DNA from: Caenorhabditis elegans | Taxonomy: Eukaryota; Nematoda; Chromadorea; Rhabditida; Rhabditidae | DNA length: 64,000 bases | Assembly (NCBI RefSeq): GCF_000002985.6 | Contig: NC_003283.11 | Span: 14,508,001-14,572,000 of the forward strand | Direction of reading: 5' to 3' | Part shown: in pieces, positions 35,094 to 54,888 of the stretch | Position numbering within the stretch: the first letter of the stretch is position 1 | Layout: each line of letters begins with the position of its first letter | Made by a program: the position numbers and the translations under genes | Notes under the pieces: model-generated | The model's input: the letters and a program-made list of their open reading frames with translations, nothing else | The model's database searches: none | Told to the model about the DNA's origin: nothing

Positions 35094-35210
35094 GTACTTA
35101 TGAATTTCGTGCCCTTCTTTGATTGTGAAAATAGCTCCTACGCCTTTAAATGCGAAAAAAATGAGTTAAAAATTATAAAAAGTTTTTGGGGGCACGAAAT
35201 TCATAATTAC
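35094..35210. repeat. Inverted repeat with GTACTTATGAATTTCGTGCCC ends
   Basis: The left end GTACTTATGAATTTCGTGCC is the reverse complement (one mismatch) of the right end, GGCACGAAATTCATAATTAC. The arms are about 21 bases and the element 117 bp. Confidence 0.8.
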
Positions 35211-35336
35211 ATTTTACAGAGAGACAGAAAAATGGAAAGATCCTAAAATTTAAATAATACGTTTAATAGTACTAGGTTTCAGCTAGATATGAATAATGAG
35301 CAAGTTGGATTTTTGGTAATCAGTCACAAAACAGAA

Positions 35337-35615
35337 GACCCGAAGAACTCGGGGGATGTCCAATTGGGGGGATTACCAACTCGGGGGATTGGCCCCGCCC
35401 ACAGAACCGTGGCTGGCAATACGCCCATTTCTGCAACTGCACGGTTTCGAAACTGTATTTTTCTCAATAGAGCGAGAATTAACAAGAAAAATACAGTTTC
35501 AAAACCGTGCGGCAGTTGCAAAAATGGGCGTATTGCAAGCCCCGGTTCTGTGGGCGGGGCCAATCCCCCGAGTTGGTAATCCCCCCAATTGGACATCCCC
35601 CGAGTTCTTCGGGTC
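35337..35615. repeat. Near-perfect 279-bp palindromic element
   Basis: The left arm begins GACCCGAAGAACTCGGGGGA and continues through GGCCCCGCCCACAGAACCG. The right arm runs back through CGGTTCTGTGGGCGGGGCC to TCCCCCGAGTTCTTCGGGTC. The arms are about 130 bases with very few differences, and the loop is about 25 bases (around TCAATAGAGCGAGAATTAAC). It is much more GC-rich than its surroundings, which suggests a young non-autonomous DNA transposon. The near-identical reading in both directions produces mirror open frames that are not genes. Confidence 0.92.
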
Positions 35616-35718
35616 TCCAAAACAGTAAACTGATTGGTCTCAAAGGTTAACGCCAAACCGAAAATCAACGAGTACAGCTCATACAACAGCTGTTTTTATG
35701 AAAATAAGATACACGATT

Positions 35719-37821
35719 TTATGTAATAGCTTGCTCATTCGATGCAGATGAACCGGCTCCAACCATTGGTCCGGAGCAACTAATAATCTCCCATGCACGT
35801 TTTTCTGGATCAAATCGCTCGACTTCATTGATTAAGCTCCAATTGTCAGCACATCCGCGAATAGCATAAATAGCTTCGTTCGTCGAGTGAAGAGTGAAAT
35901 ATTTTCGATCTTTGCTCAACGATGGCTCATCTCTCCATGATTTCGTCAATGGATCATAGCTTCGAACTGATCTCAACGTATTACTCGAGTTACTCCATCC
36001 ACCAGCAATGTAGATTCTTCCTCTGAAGGCACACGATCCAAATCCGGCGCGACTTCCTTGCATGTCGCCCACAATTTCGAACTTTTGACCAGGTTCTGAC
36101 AGCTTCTCAATCTTCTCTTCATATTCTTTTCCATTGAAACCTCCCAACACTGAAATTAAACCTTTTTTAATCAACTAATTAATCGAAATCATACCATAAA
36201 CCTCTCCATTGCATGGAACAACCGCTGCATCGGCACGAGGCCTTTGCAACGATGGTCCATCCTTCCACTCTCCTTGATCAGTATCATAAACTTCCACAGA
36301 ATTCATATAAGTGCTATCATATCCACCGGCCACGTACATTTTGTTGTTATGGATTCCCGCCGACGTTCGTGTTCTTCCACGCTTCATTTTATTACACTGT
36401 AATAACTTTGACATTTTTGTTGAAATCAATAAAAATTATTTGTTTTAAAAGTTTACAATTCTAGAGAATTTTTTAAAAGCTGAAAGAATAACCCACATCT
36501 CTTCGCAAGTTTTTCTCCCGATCATACATTTCAACGTTGTTCAACCATGATCCGTTATTCATTCCTCCGACTATATAAATTTGAGATTTGCTGCAGGCAA
36601 CAGCGTAGTTTGATTTTGGGTTCGGCATTCGCCCAACTGGCGTCCATCCTCTGTTTTTAGGATCGTAGACTCCAATCAAAAGTGGTTCACGGGCACTCTG
36701 CTTTCGATCTGGAAAAAAAGAATAATTTTGAGAGATTTTTTAGACTGGAATCGCGGGAGGAGTCTGTATAAAATGCAAAAGCATGATAACAACGAACGAC
36801 ACGCGAGCGTCGCGATGAGCTTTTTTCGTTCAAGAATGCACAACATAAATATAACTTTTACCTGCAACCAATACGGGATCCTGACTAGCGAAAACGAAAT
36901 TTGCCTTAGTAACAGGTTGTTTAGTTTGAAAAACGATTCGATCGTGCTCTTCGATTTCGTTATTCAAAAAATCCAATCGTGTTCCAGCATCTTTGACAAG
37001 AGCTATCGTATCACTTATTTTCTCCATTTCAGCTTCGATGTTGTTGAAGTGAGTCTTTCTTCCGGGCGGAGACAACTTTTCATGCTTTTCGAAGTAATTT
37101 TGAAGTGATTTAATTGTCGCCGCAAATTTGTCAGAGATATCATCGCACACCTGCTTCGAAAGCTCACTGATTTTACTGATTTTATTTCCGAGATTAGTCG
37201 GTGCTTGATCTTCGATACTATTTTTCAAAAGAGCCAGCTGCATTGTCTGATGTCCTTCGTGTTGGGCCCCATCCAAAGCACAATCACCGCAAATCGCCAT
37301 CTTCTTAGCTCGTGTCATTGCTTCATCGACTCCATCATCTCCAACAACTAATACTAATTCTTTTTTGCCTTCGGCTTGCTTCAGAACTCCTTTTCCGACG
37401 GCGCACGTTTTACAAATTCGTAATTTCTTGGAATGTAGGGTGCACTCACTGCATGTTCCTTCGTCTAAGCTCTGCAAAAACTTTTTCTGGGTTTTTATAG
37501 AAAAAGGAAATTATACTTACATTTGTGGATTGTGCCTGTGGCGCTACTCCCCCACTTTGCATACTTTTAAAGTGCTTTATTAATTCTAAAACTTGATAAT
37601 TGATTGTAGTAATTGCGAAGGCTTCTTCTCGATTGCACTGTGGACATTTTGATGAGACCATTTGATGTTTGCAACTTTCACATATGGAGTGGCCGCATGT
37701 GCCTATGCAAGGTTTCCGGAGTTCGGTGTCTGAAATTTAGAAGTTTTTTTCGAAATTCATTAATGTGCTCACCATATTCATTATAACAAATTATGCATTC
37801 TGTTGTATTCACAATTGACAT
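35719..37821 (-). CDS. RING finger/B-box/kelch-repeat protein
   Basis: Six exons (37773-37821, 37521-37729, 36862-37471, 36497-36708, 36195-36396, 35719-36149) give 570 residues. Residues 9-48 form a C3HC4 RING: CIIC, then PCIGTCGHSICESC, then CPQC. A B-box-like cluster follows (CSECTLHSKKLRICKTC ... CGDCALDGAQHEGH). After it is a helical, coiled-coil-prone region (residues about 165-290), then six kelch-like blades with YIVGGMNNG, YVAGGYDS, LGGFNGKEYEE, YIAGGWSNSSNT and YAIRGC turns. The layout is that of a TRIM-like E3 ubiquitin ligase whose kelch propeller would pick substrates. E3 activity is inference from the RING. It is one of three kelch paralogues in this window and the only one with the RING/B-box. 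Confidence 0.88.
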
Positions 37822-38940
37822 TTCTTGAAAATTATTGTGTTTGAACCAACTGTTGACCCGTCTTGTCTGAAAAGAGGTTCAATGTGTGTGAAATTATCGA
37901 TTTTTAGGGAAAACTTGCGCATTCGATTTTGCAAAAGGATTTTCTAAAATAAAATAAGAATAAGATATTTTCCGCGCGGATGAGTGGTGTGCGGCACGCG
38001 AATAAATTTCTATCCGGAAAATTTTCGGCGGAAAATAAATATTATTTATGGATATATCCGGATACTTCGAAAGGGCGCATTTGCACACGCAAGGATTCTA
38101 GGCCGCGAAGCTTGACATTAATTTATCAAAACCCATTTGGATTTCGAATCCGAAAGAAATTCGATAGATTTAAAAGTGATTCAATTTTGACGATTGGAGA
38201 AATTTCGAAAACATGCAATATTGAAATAGTTTTATTTTGAAACACAGGAACAAAACAATGAACAGCGAAAATTCGGAAGAAAACTAGAAGATATTATAAA
38301 ATAAGAATGAGCAAGGCGCGTTTATCCGTCGACAAAGAGAATGAGAGAAACATACGGACATTGCCACGGTTAAAAAAGGAAATAGAATATCCTAAAAAAT
38401 GATGAAAATCATTGCTTTTAAGTAACTGTTTTAGCATTATTTGAAATGTTCTGTTTCCTCATATAAAATTTCTCAGATTTTAAAAAATTGCTTGAAATCA
38501 AAATTTCCCAACTCTTTCTAATACTTATTTGAACCTAATGAAGAAGCCACGCTCATTTTGAAACCATTCACCATATTCTAATTTCGCTTTTTTGTGCAGT
38601 TCTAAATTTAGAGAAAATTCGATCAGGGAAATTAGCCAAAGTTGGAAATTTGCAATTTTATATCCACCTTTCACAGAATTTCTCATTTATTTCCAGTTCG
38701 TTTTACAGATATCTAAAAATTAGGACAGGTTTGAATTACTGTATTCAAGGTTTTTTTTATTGCGACACGATAAAATGCCTTTCTCCTACCGATATCAAAT
38801 TTTCGTTATTTTTCTCTTCTCTCGTTTTCAAAGACCAAGAAAGAATTCTATCAATATTATCCTTTTTGACACACGATGATTTCTCCTTTTCTCTTCATCC
38901 AATCTAATTTTTCTGTTTTCACAACGTCAATCTAATTCGA
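37822..38940. other. Divergent promoter region between kelch gene and fibronectin-III receptor
   Basis: No gene is supported here. Bases 37970-38110 are relatively GC-rich (TTCCGCGCGGATG, CGGAAAATTTTCGGCGG) and are the most promoter-like part. The rest is AT-rich. The open frames at 37980-38240 and 38650-38907 lack start or splice support. Confidence 0.4.
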
Positions 38941-46455
<7,515 letters not shown>

Positions 46456-46979
46456 ATAACTCTTGAAAATATTCAAAACTTGTTCTGGAAAACAATTTTA
46501 TATTAACATGCTCGTTGCTTTCCAAATCTTGGATAAACTGCACTTTTGGTGGTTTTTATACAATTAGTTTGTATTTGAGTTCAAACTAAAAACGAAATTT
46601 TAAAGCACTTGTAATCTTTTTCAAAGAGTTTTGTTACAATCTGCGTCATGCGTTTGACGTATTCCATTATTCAATTAATTAGTTTTATGGAAAGATCACG
46701 GGACTATCATTTTGTGTCTGTGTTAAATTAGGAAGAAACGACTGCATGTCAAGTGACGTTTTCATAGCAAAAATTTAAGAATGTATTTTTGACCGTTTAA
46801 TTTTTTTTCGAGCGTTTCGAAACTGCTTGAATTTATCGAATAAATTAGATGGGACAGAAAGATAGTTTTGAAAGAAACCAGGAAATTGTATGAGTCTTTG
46901 AAAACATATTCAGTTCAACCAGAAAGTTAAGAAAACAATTTATTTGCATATATTACTTAGATGCCTAACAGAAATAATT
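46456..46979. other. Convergent 3' intergenic region
   Basis: AT-rich DNA between the stop of the fibronectin-III receptor (+) and the stop of the srg receptor (-). It holds both 3' UTRs and shows nothing else. Confidence 0.5.
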
Positions 46980-48287
46980 TTACGGAACATTCATAGCTCC
47001 AACTTTTCTTCGTTTTCTACAGAATAACTTTCGAATGCCAACATCAAAGATCAACAAGATATAAGGAAGTGATAGGGTGATCTGAAGTGTATCGTTTTTA
47101 GATGTCAATTACATGCTACTAACCAAATCAGACGAGATTCCTAAAGACATGTTAAAGATATATCCAAATGATGGAGGACAGAATTGAAAATAACGATTAA
47201 GAGCCATTAAAATGCTCCATAGAAGAATTCCAGAATAGAGGAATCCATAGACAAGAGTTATAAGTGACAATTTTCTTGCAACTTCCCGGCTTCTTGTTGA
47301 GACTTCTGAAATAGTTGAAATATAAAATAAATCCGCCAAGTTCATATTTTTCTACAGAAGTTGTTCAAACAGTTTCTGGCAATAACCGATATTTTATTAA
47401 CTCGGCAAATTGCTACCAATACCTTACCTAACAGTAAGCTTTGCCCGAGATTTGCCAACTTTTTTCCCAAATTATTTCGTTCCTTCGTCTCGGTTAAAAA
47501 TTTGACAAAAACTCTACCGTAATTTTTTAGCATTCGAAACTTACGTTCAACTTTTCGACTGATGTAAAATATTGATATAATGCCAACTAAAAGTAGAATT
47601 ATAAAGTAAACTGATGAATAAATAGCATATATGTTCAATGTCCAAGTCGTCATGCTGTGATTACTTATCTCTATAAGAGTACCATTTTCCATTTCAATCC
47701 TATGTGATTCTAACGGTAAAACCGAAGTGAAGAAAATGCTTATACCACATAGTATCACATAATATAATTTGAAATATTTTGTCCAGAACTGAAATTGTTT
47801 TCATTAAAGTTATCCTACATAGTAGGAGACTGACAAACCTCTCCATGACCAACAGGATGTGTTACAGATGATATTCTATGAATATTCATTGACAGTGCTG
47901 TGAAAAACTGTAAATGGAAAAATAAAAATTTTCCACGAGACGATATCGATAAAAATCCTGGAATCGAGTTCTCCAAGAATTCCAAAACTGGTAAAAACAT
48001 TAAATGGTTTTGAAATCTTACAGAAAATAGACTGTTCAAATTGCATAATATGTTCTGAAAGTGTACTTTTAAAGTAGTTTTAGATATTTCAAATGTATTA
48101 CCGTTATCAGATCGAGTTGTAGAATTCGGTAAAAAGAATAACTGAACTTTTTTGAGAACTGGAAAAGAAAAAGTAATATTAACATGAAAACCACTGTGAT
48201 TGTTCCGTAAAACATTTGAACAATAGTGAGCCATAAGGTTCGTTCGCTCATTTTCTCTTTTAACGGAACGATTAAAATTTCAGACAT
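46980..48287 (-). CDS. Serpentine receptor class gamma (srg) chemoreceptor
   Basis: Five exons (48102-48287, 47839-48054, 47545-47788, 47124-47305, 46980-47081) give 309 residues. Seven hydrophobic segments are present. Family signatures of SRG are FYRILQLDLITNILCNLNSL after helix 1, LFFHLQFFTALSMNIHRISSVTHPVGHGEFW at the end of helix 3, FYISRKVE after helix 5, SREVARKLSLITLVYG before helix 6, and ITLSLPYILLIFDVGIRKLF in helix 7. It is expected to act as a plasma-membrane chemosensory receptor. The MSEIL start lies in a 62-codon first exon; an alternative start at the second Met (M13) would also be in frame. The intron between 47545 and 47305 contains low-value open frames only. Confidence 0.85.
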
Positions 48288-49037
48288 TTTTAATTCGAAG
48301 AAAAGATTATCAAAAAATCAAATGTGTTGAATGTCTATTTTAGTAATAAACGCTCATATGACTACTCATGATTAAATGCCAATAAGTCACGCCTATTCTC
48401 TCATTAGGAAGTCCCAAGAGACTCTGATAACTGAAGCCTCCAACGTTTTTGAGTTTTCGATAGAAAATAGTCTGCTTGGCTATATTATAAAAATCAAACA
48501 GAAAGGGTAAGAGGGTTTCATACCTATATGCCTTTATATATATTATATATATATATATATTCATAGCCGGAAAACATGCCCGAAAAATGAATCCGAGTGG
48601 GTCTTACCATGATCTCGGTTGCTACAGATGGTAAATTATACAGATTTGTTCGTTTGATGTAGAAACTAATGTTTATGAAACTCTGAATTCTTTTTAAACC
48701 TGGATTTATTATATAATGAAACATTTAGTACCTAATGTAACGCTTCCCAAAACGGGTTATTGGCTTACGTGGTCTGGAAATATATAATAAAAAACTCGTC
48801 GTTCCTCTTATAAGGGCTGTTCACGCTGTAGCAGATTCCCAAGAAATTCACTGTTCGCTGATTGTGCGCTCTCTCTCTCTTTTTACGCTTGCTTAGTAAA
48901 TACCAACTGTTTTCCTTTCATTTTTTGTGTTTTCGTTTTCATTGTTATCACGCAAAAATCAAACGTTTTTTTAATCAAATTTTATTTCAATAATTGCATA
49001 TTTCACTATTCAAATTGCTATAAAAAATTTAAACTGA
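48288..49037. other. Intergenic region with AT microsatellite
   Basis: No gene is supported here. It contains an alternating TA run at about 48535-48562 and the presumed srg promoter. The CTCTCTCTCT tract near 48870 is simple sequence. Confidence 0.45.
48535..48562. repeat. TA microsatellite
   Basis: An alternating TATATA tract of roughly 28 bases, interrupted once. Confidence 0.85.
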
Positions 49038-50746
49038 TTATTTAGAATAATTATCTGACATTTCTGCATAATATTTTTCATAGTTATAACTAGTTGGTGG
49101 GACGTGTGGCTTTGAAGGCACAATACTCCATTTAAGTTTCTTTGGATCAAAACGTTCAATTTGATCGAGTAAAGCAGATTCTTCATCATATCCTCGAATT
49201 GCGTAAATTGCTTCATTTGTTGCATGAAGAGTGAATGCTTTCCTAGCGTTTTTCATCGATGGTTCATCTCTCCAGGTTTTTGTATAGGGGTCGTAGCTTC
49301 TCACTGATTTCAATGTATTTCTTGTGTTACTCCATCCACCAGCAATATAGATTCTTCCTTGGAACACACATGCTCCAAATCCGGATCTACCTCCTTCCAT
49401 TTCGCCAAAAATTTCAAACTCGTTTCCTGAAGCTGAAATCTTCTCAATCGACTCTTCATTGCTCTTTCCATTAAATCCACCGAGAACTGAAATAGTCAAA
49501 TTATCAAAAACTAATTTTCGCTTTAATTTTATACCAAATATCTCTCCATAGCACGCAACAACTGCCGCATTTGCACGACAATTATTCAATGACGGTCCAT
49601 TTTTCCATGTTCCCTCTTCCAAATCATACAGTTCAACCGAGCTCAAATAAATTGAATCGTATCCTCCGACAACATACAATGCTCCGTTATGAAAACCAGC
49701 AGCTGGTTTTGTACGTTTATGATTCAAATTTGCACCCTGTAAAACTTTTAAAATTTTCAAAACTTCAAAACCAACGCTTAAAAAATTACTAACCATACAT
49801 CTAGCGTTCTTCTTCTGATTGTAATACTCAAATTTATTGAGAAATTGTCCGTTGTGCGTTCCTCCAATTACATAAAGGTTTGTCTTTGAAGAAGCCACTG
49901 CAAAGTTAGCCCTGGGATCCGGTAATCTCCCAATAGGTTTGTATTTCTGAGTTTTTGGATCAAAAGATCCGATAAGAAGAGGCTTGTGTGCTGATTGTGC
50001 TTGATCTGAAAAAAGCCAAAGGATTTCAAAATTAATATTTATCTAACTGAAACGCTCTAATAGAAAGTTGTCACACGAACGCGGTCAGTTGTGAGCAATA
50101 TCTAATAACTTTGGGCAATAGCGGGCGACAGAGAGCTAGTTGCGAGCAATAGCCAACTTCCAAATGCCTTTTCCTACCTACGTGCCTGGCCTACTTGCCA
50201 ACATTTGAGATCGCAAAATGTTTTACCTGCTATTAAAACTGGATCCATATTTGGTTCCAAAAAAGCGTCCCCATCTTTTCCAGTGAATCTGTGTTTCTCC
50301 AAGTGTTCATTTATCATCTCTATACGTTTACCAGCATACTTCAGCTGTGATACGGTATCATTGATTTTTTTCATTTCAGTGGAAATTATTTTTCGATTGT
50401 ATGAACTTTCTTGAGGATTTAGAGATTGGGTCAATTGGAGCAATTTCATCAATTTGAACGATTTTTGCAAGTTTTCAAGGAATACTCTACTGGCTTCAAT
50501 TGAGCAATCTTCCAGCTCTTTCATTTGAGTTTCCATCTCACTCTCAGAAAATTGAGCATCTTGGTATTCCAAAGGTTGATCACAAACGTCCCACGCATCT
50601 GCTACCTCGGATGATGGAGTTTTCAATTCCTTAAAGTTATGTAAAAAGTTTTCAACGGTATATCAAAAACTTACATCAAGAGCAGTAACCGACTGAGATG
50701 CATTTTTTGTGTGTGAAGGCAATATAACTGATGAGAGAAAATCCAT
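49038..50746 (-). CDS. Kelch-repeat protein paralogue 2, no RING
   Basis: Five exons (50675-50746, 50227-50629, 49794-50005, 49535-49736, 49038-49486) give 445 residues. The first about 160 residues are helical and acidic (MEKIND-like region EMKKINDTVSQLKYAGKRIEMI). This region aligns by eye with the coiled coil of the RING-kelch gene (AEMEKISDTIALVKDAGTRL) but no RING or B-box precedes it. Six kelch-like blades follow (YVIGGTHNGQFLNKFEYY, YVVGGYDS, LGGFNGKSNEESIE, YIAGGWSNTRNT, YAIRGYDE), with the tail ending EMSDNYSK. The kelch exons have the same size (212 and 202 bases) and phase as in the 35.7-kb paralogue. It would form a beta-propeller protein-binding module; without the RING it could compete with or adapt for the full-length paralogue (inference). 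Confidence 0.85.
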
Positions 50747-51611
50747 GACGATGAAATAACTAAAACAGCCTGGAATCTTATGAAATTGGAATCAAAAAAT
50801 ATAGAAATTCACAATTGATTAACAAATTTTATTCACGAGAGAGTTTGCAAATTTTATGAGAAGTGCAAAGACCCTTCTGACTGAGGAACCAAGAAGGAGT
50901 AGGTTGTCCCTTGCTCATTCTTAGTTGCTCCAGGTTTCTCTGCGTTTCTCAAATATACAGAATACATTAAACACAATAGGTGGCAGGCAAAAACGTACTA
51001 AATGACAATATGCATAGATAAGAGTGAGGAACACTATTAAGAGTGAGCAAAGGACAACTAAGGAAAATTGTACGAACTGATAAGTTTATTGGCAAAGGAA
51101 TATATAAGTATCTATGTATTTTTGTAGAAATTTTAATAGAATCAAACATTTTTAATCCAGAACTATGCCGAAATAGAACTTGCTAGGTTCCAATGGAGTG
51201 GATTTTTAGCTGGTTCCAGAGGGAACTCATTATATTTTATTAAATAGGTTTATGGAGCAGGAAATGTAGTAACCACTTTTAAAATGAAAGTTAAACATAG
51301 AAATGAAAAGTAAGAAATGGCAGTTAAAAAAATAAATAATTGAATTCTTGGTAACAGCTCTTATAAGAAAAATGCATCAATGGTAGAACGGTTTTTGATT
51401 TTTTAAATTCATTGAATTTTTTCTGTCAAGCCGATATGCACAGAGAACAAAACAGAGGCAGTCTAGTGATTTATGATTCATTTTCTATATCGTGTTTGTT
51501 TTGAATTTTACTCGTCAAAAAGATTTTTTAATTAGCCGGTGAGAACTCATATAAAAAGCAAATAGTGGAAGTTTTTGTTGTAGTTGTTCTTCCTGCTCTG
51601 AAGTGAGAAAT
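50747..51611. other. Divergent region between kelch paralogue 2 and srt receptor
   Basis: AT-rich DNA with no supported gene. It should hold the promoters of both flanking genes. Confidence 0.45.
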
Positions 51612-53293
51612 ATGAATCGTTTCATCGAATTTGGTTCCGCAACGTCGATTCCGTTGTATAATTGCAGGTAAATTTTATTTAAATATTGTAAGAAAGGCGC
51701 AGCGACAAAATTTGAAAAATATGAATGCCGAAATTTTTTCTGAAAAAGTAGCCTATGCAGATTCTGCCAATAATTAATTGAGAGCAGTATCCCAATTTTT
51801 TCTCTGACAATATTTTTTTGATTTTTAAAAATCCTATTAACACAATTTTCACAAAAAGATCTGGTTCAGAAATTTTGTTTTGTAGCATTATACTCTAACC
51901 TAAATTTCTGCTCAATCTATTTCAAGTAGAAACGCGACAAAATCCAGGCTTTACGACATGTTGTTCTTTTCTGAAAATCTTGAAGATTTATGTATTCCCT
52001 TGATATAAACTTGGACATATTAAACGGTTCTGCAATTTTTTTCAGTCATATCCCTTTAACTCCCGAGCAGTGGTCTGAAAAGGATGGTGTTTCTCGTCCA
52101 ATCTTCGGTGCTACAGAATTCACATTTGGCATGCTCATCGAAATACTCTACATTCCATTGATAGTTGTGATGCTCGAGAAGAAGAATTTCTCAATGTCGT
52201 GCTACAAAATTATGGTGTTTCTGGCATTAATAGACTTTGTTGCTGTTATTTTCAGCTGCCTGATGACTGGTTTTTTAACATTCCAGGGCGCCGTATTTTG
52301 TACGTATCCAAATTTAATCTACATTTCCGGATGCACTGCAAAATGCACATGGACCGGCTCTTGCCTAACTGCCATGATTTTAGTTATCAATCGATTATTG
52401 GATTTATCATTTAATCGCATTAAAAATATTTTGTTCGATGGAAATCGAACTTTTTTGATCCTAATCATCCCATTTGGTTATGCGTCATATTTCTTGATTT
52501 TCAATCCACCAATCGTGTTTACATCAAAATTTCATTCATGGTTTTTTGATCCCTTGATATTTGAAGGAAGAAGTGCAGAATACAATAATATTCCAGTTTT
52601 ATTCAACAATTTTCTAATTGTAATTACGACGTGTTGCCTGTATATGTTCTTCTGTTGTGCTCTTGGAGCTAAGACAAAAAACACGAAAACAAGTTCCCAA
52701 ACCCGAAAAATGGTAAAGATTAGAAATCTATTCTCATTGTGGTGACACTTCCCGTTTTCCGTGAGAACAAAAAGCCACAATCGGGTAGTTTCGGAAAACA
52801 GTGAGAGAATAATGACGGCCTCGGGGAAGAGCGGGCGAAGAACAAGCGCGGCCCCAGATCTTTAGTCGCCCGCTACTCGCCTGATGTCGCCCGCTTCCAA
52901 TGACTTGAAACCAAGTTTTAGATATATTAACAAAGTTTACTGTAATTTCAGAGTCTCCAAATATTTTTCCAATCAGCAATGATATGCGCTGTCAATTTTT
53001 CTGCATCTATGATTTACGTAATTATGAACTATGTGGAAGTCCCATTCTCAATTATACTATTTGGTCAATTCACTTGGCAAATGGGAAGTGCATCGCCAGT
53101 ATTCATATATTTAACACTTAATAAAACAATCAGAAATGGGGTACTCCTGAAATTGGGGCTAACGGTGAGAATTATTTATAAACTATTCGATGCAATCTTT
53201 CAAAATTTTAAGTTCGCATTCGGAAAAACTTCAGTTGTGTCAAAAACTTCAGCAGCTCTTGTTGTCCAAGTGGGAAATCGTAATGTGAATTGA
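51612..53293 (+). CDS. Serpentine receptor class T (srt) chemoreceptor
   Basis: Three exons (51612-51667, 52046-52712, 52952-53293) give 354 residues. The first exon supplies MNRFIEFGSATSIPLYNC, and the junction makes YNCSHIPLTPEQWSEKDGVSRP, the extracellular start typical of SRT. Further signatures are GMLIEILYIPLIVVMLEKK, SCYKIMVFLALIDFVAV, GAVFCTYPNLIYISG and ILVINRLLDLSF. The DRY position reads INRLL, as in this family. The C-terminal part IYLTLNKTIRNGVLLKL follows helix 7. A donor-like GTGAG follows at about 53164, so the last 40 residues might be replaced by another exon in some transcripts. The intron 52713-52951 carries a GC-rich GCGGGCGA repeat. Confidence 0.85.
52790..52905. repeat. 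GC-rich CGCCCGC-containing intronic repeat
   Basis: GAGCGGGCGAAG is followed by GTCGCCCGCTACTCGCCTGA and TGTCGCCCGC in a 115-base stretch much richer in G+C than the rest of the intron. GCGGGCGACAGAG near 50120 is similar. This is probably a degenerate dispersed repeat. Confidence 0.4.
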
Positions 53294-54888
53294 ACGACAA
53301 CCGGTAAAATCTACAATTTATTCGTTTTTAATTCGTTAAAATAGAATAAAACAAATTCAAAGCTTCAGATGTTTTTTTATTTATAGCAAGTACATTTATA
53401 TTAAACCAGCAATGTCTGCACAAATAGTTCAAATAGGGAGAGAAGTGATTAAAAATTACGATTAGCAATACATATTGTTGCAAAATCAAATACCTTAGTT
53501 CCTCAGATAAATGATAAAGTTACTGTAATCACCACTTTCATATTGCAGAATGTAATGTTTATACTTTGATCGTTTTAGAACTCATGAAAATTATATTTCT
53601 AACCGTAAAAAAAAGATGAGCAAGAGGAAACAATTTCAGGTTTACAGTGAGGAATATTTGGTGACGTGTACCTGAACCACATTCAGCAAAAAAAAATTCC
53701 AAGCAAAGTTTTTATCAAAAATTGAACGACTTTTTGTGAGTTAACTGAGTGGAAATCAATTCTACGTGTGACGTCATGAAAACGCCTTTTCACTCATTCC
53801 ACTCTTCATTCCACCTTCAGCTTTAAATCGCTTTTTCAGGATATATTTCTGAGATCTAGGAAGACTTGTGCCTCTGTGAAGTCTTCAGTCAAGATGACAT
53901 AAAAAATAATTTCCTAATAACTTTCAATATGAAATACCATTTCTAAAACTGGATAGGAATTTCTATGTGTCAATTACAGTATCACATTGATAATACGATT
54001 CCTCATTTTTCTTTCGATAAAAATACAGGTTCTTTCAGCAAAGAGTATTCCGATTCTATATTATCGGACCATTATTTGATTTACTCATTTTTTTTCAGTT
54101 TTTATTCTCTTTTAAGGTAAAAAACATTTTACCTTAAAAGTGGATTCTCGGGATTTCGTCTAACGTTAATAACTTTTGGCAGTCAAAACAACACGCTCTA
54201 TTTGTAAAGAGTTTTACGGTTTTAAAATTTTTCAGTCAAAGTTTTGGTAAGTTGACTAGTTTTCAAAAAAAATCGATTTTTTTTGGTTAATTTTGAGCAT
54301 CTCTGCGGGTTCAAAGAATTACAATGTTTATTATTAATACAAACAATTGAAATGGAATCAAAATAAAATAAAGTCACAGAAGATTAGTTTTTTTTGGCGT
54401 CTGTCAGTCAAAATTGATATAGTTTTGGATGCAAATTAGAAATTTCCAAATAGTTCTTGAATACTTTACTACGTTATTTTGAAATTATAGCATCATAAAA
54501 GCAAATAACAAACTGTTTTTATTGCTCTTCACTAAACGAGAAGATACATAATCAGACAAACTCGATGAATCATGAAATGAATACAAAATTCTATATAAAT
54601 TTAATGTTAGCAAGATTTGTCATCTCCGCTTTCTCGGCGCTAAAAGATTCCTCAGTAATGCTTTGAAATTTTTTTGAGTTGTTGAGTAAATACACACTTA
54701 TAAAGCAACGCAGCATAGATCAAAGTAGAATAAAAGAAGAAAGCTTGTACCGTAGGCTTTATCCTTATTCTGTAGTTTTCCTTTTCACTTTTAGTTTTGT
54801 TAAACTAATTTTTTCTCAAACGTTTGATTTTCAGATAACTTCTCTTGGCATTCCTCGTCACAGGCAAGGAATTATTGGTGTCGAAAAA
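53294..54888. other. Intergenic region with a perfect hairpin
   Basis: No gene is supported in most of this AT-rich stretch. A short perfect hairpin lies at 54109-54141. An acceptor TTTTCAG at 54834, followed by an open frame into the third kelch gene, marks the 5' end of that transcript, probably through trans-splicing. Confidence 0.45.
54109..54141. repeat. Short perfect hairpin
   Basis: CTTTTAAGGTAAAA and its reverse complement TTTTACCTTAAAAG are separated by about five bases, giving a 14-bp stem. It is not next to a gene end, so terminator function is unlikely. Confidence 0.7.

Larger units (their letters stand above)
34894..35718. other. Convergent intergenic region with two inverted repeats
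   Basis: The DNA lies between the stop of the SK channel (+) and the stop of the first kelch gene (-), so it holds both 3' UTRs. Most of it is taken up by the inverted repeats at 35094-35210 and 35337-35615. Confidence 0.6.

Noticed and set aside
35289-35686. Mirror-image open frames on both strands
   Set aside because: They are the two arms of the 279-bp palindrome read in each direction.
48022-48054. A separate 11-codon exon in the srg gene
   Set aside because: Splitting here breaks the phase; reading straight through gives SVRFQNHLMFLPVLEFLEN, which fits the family.
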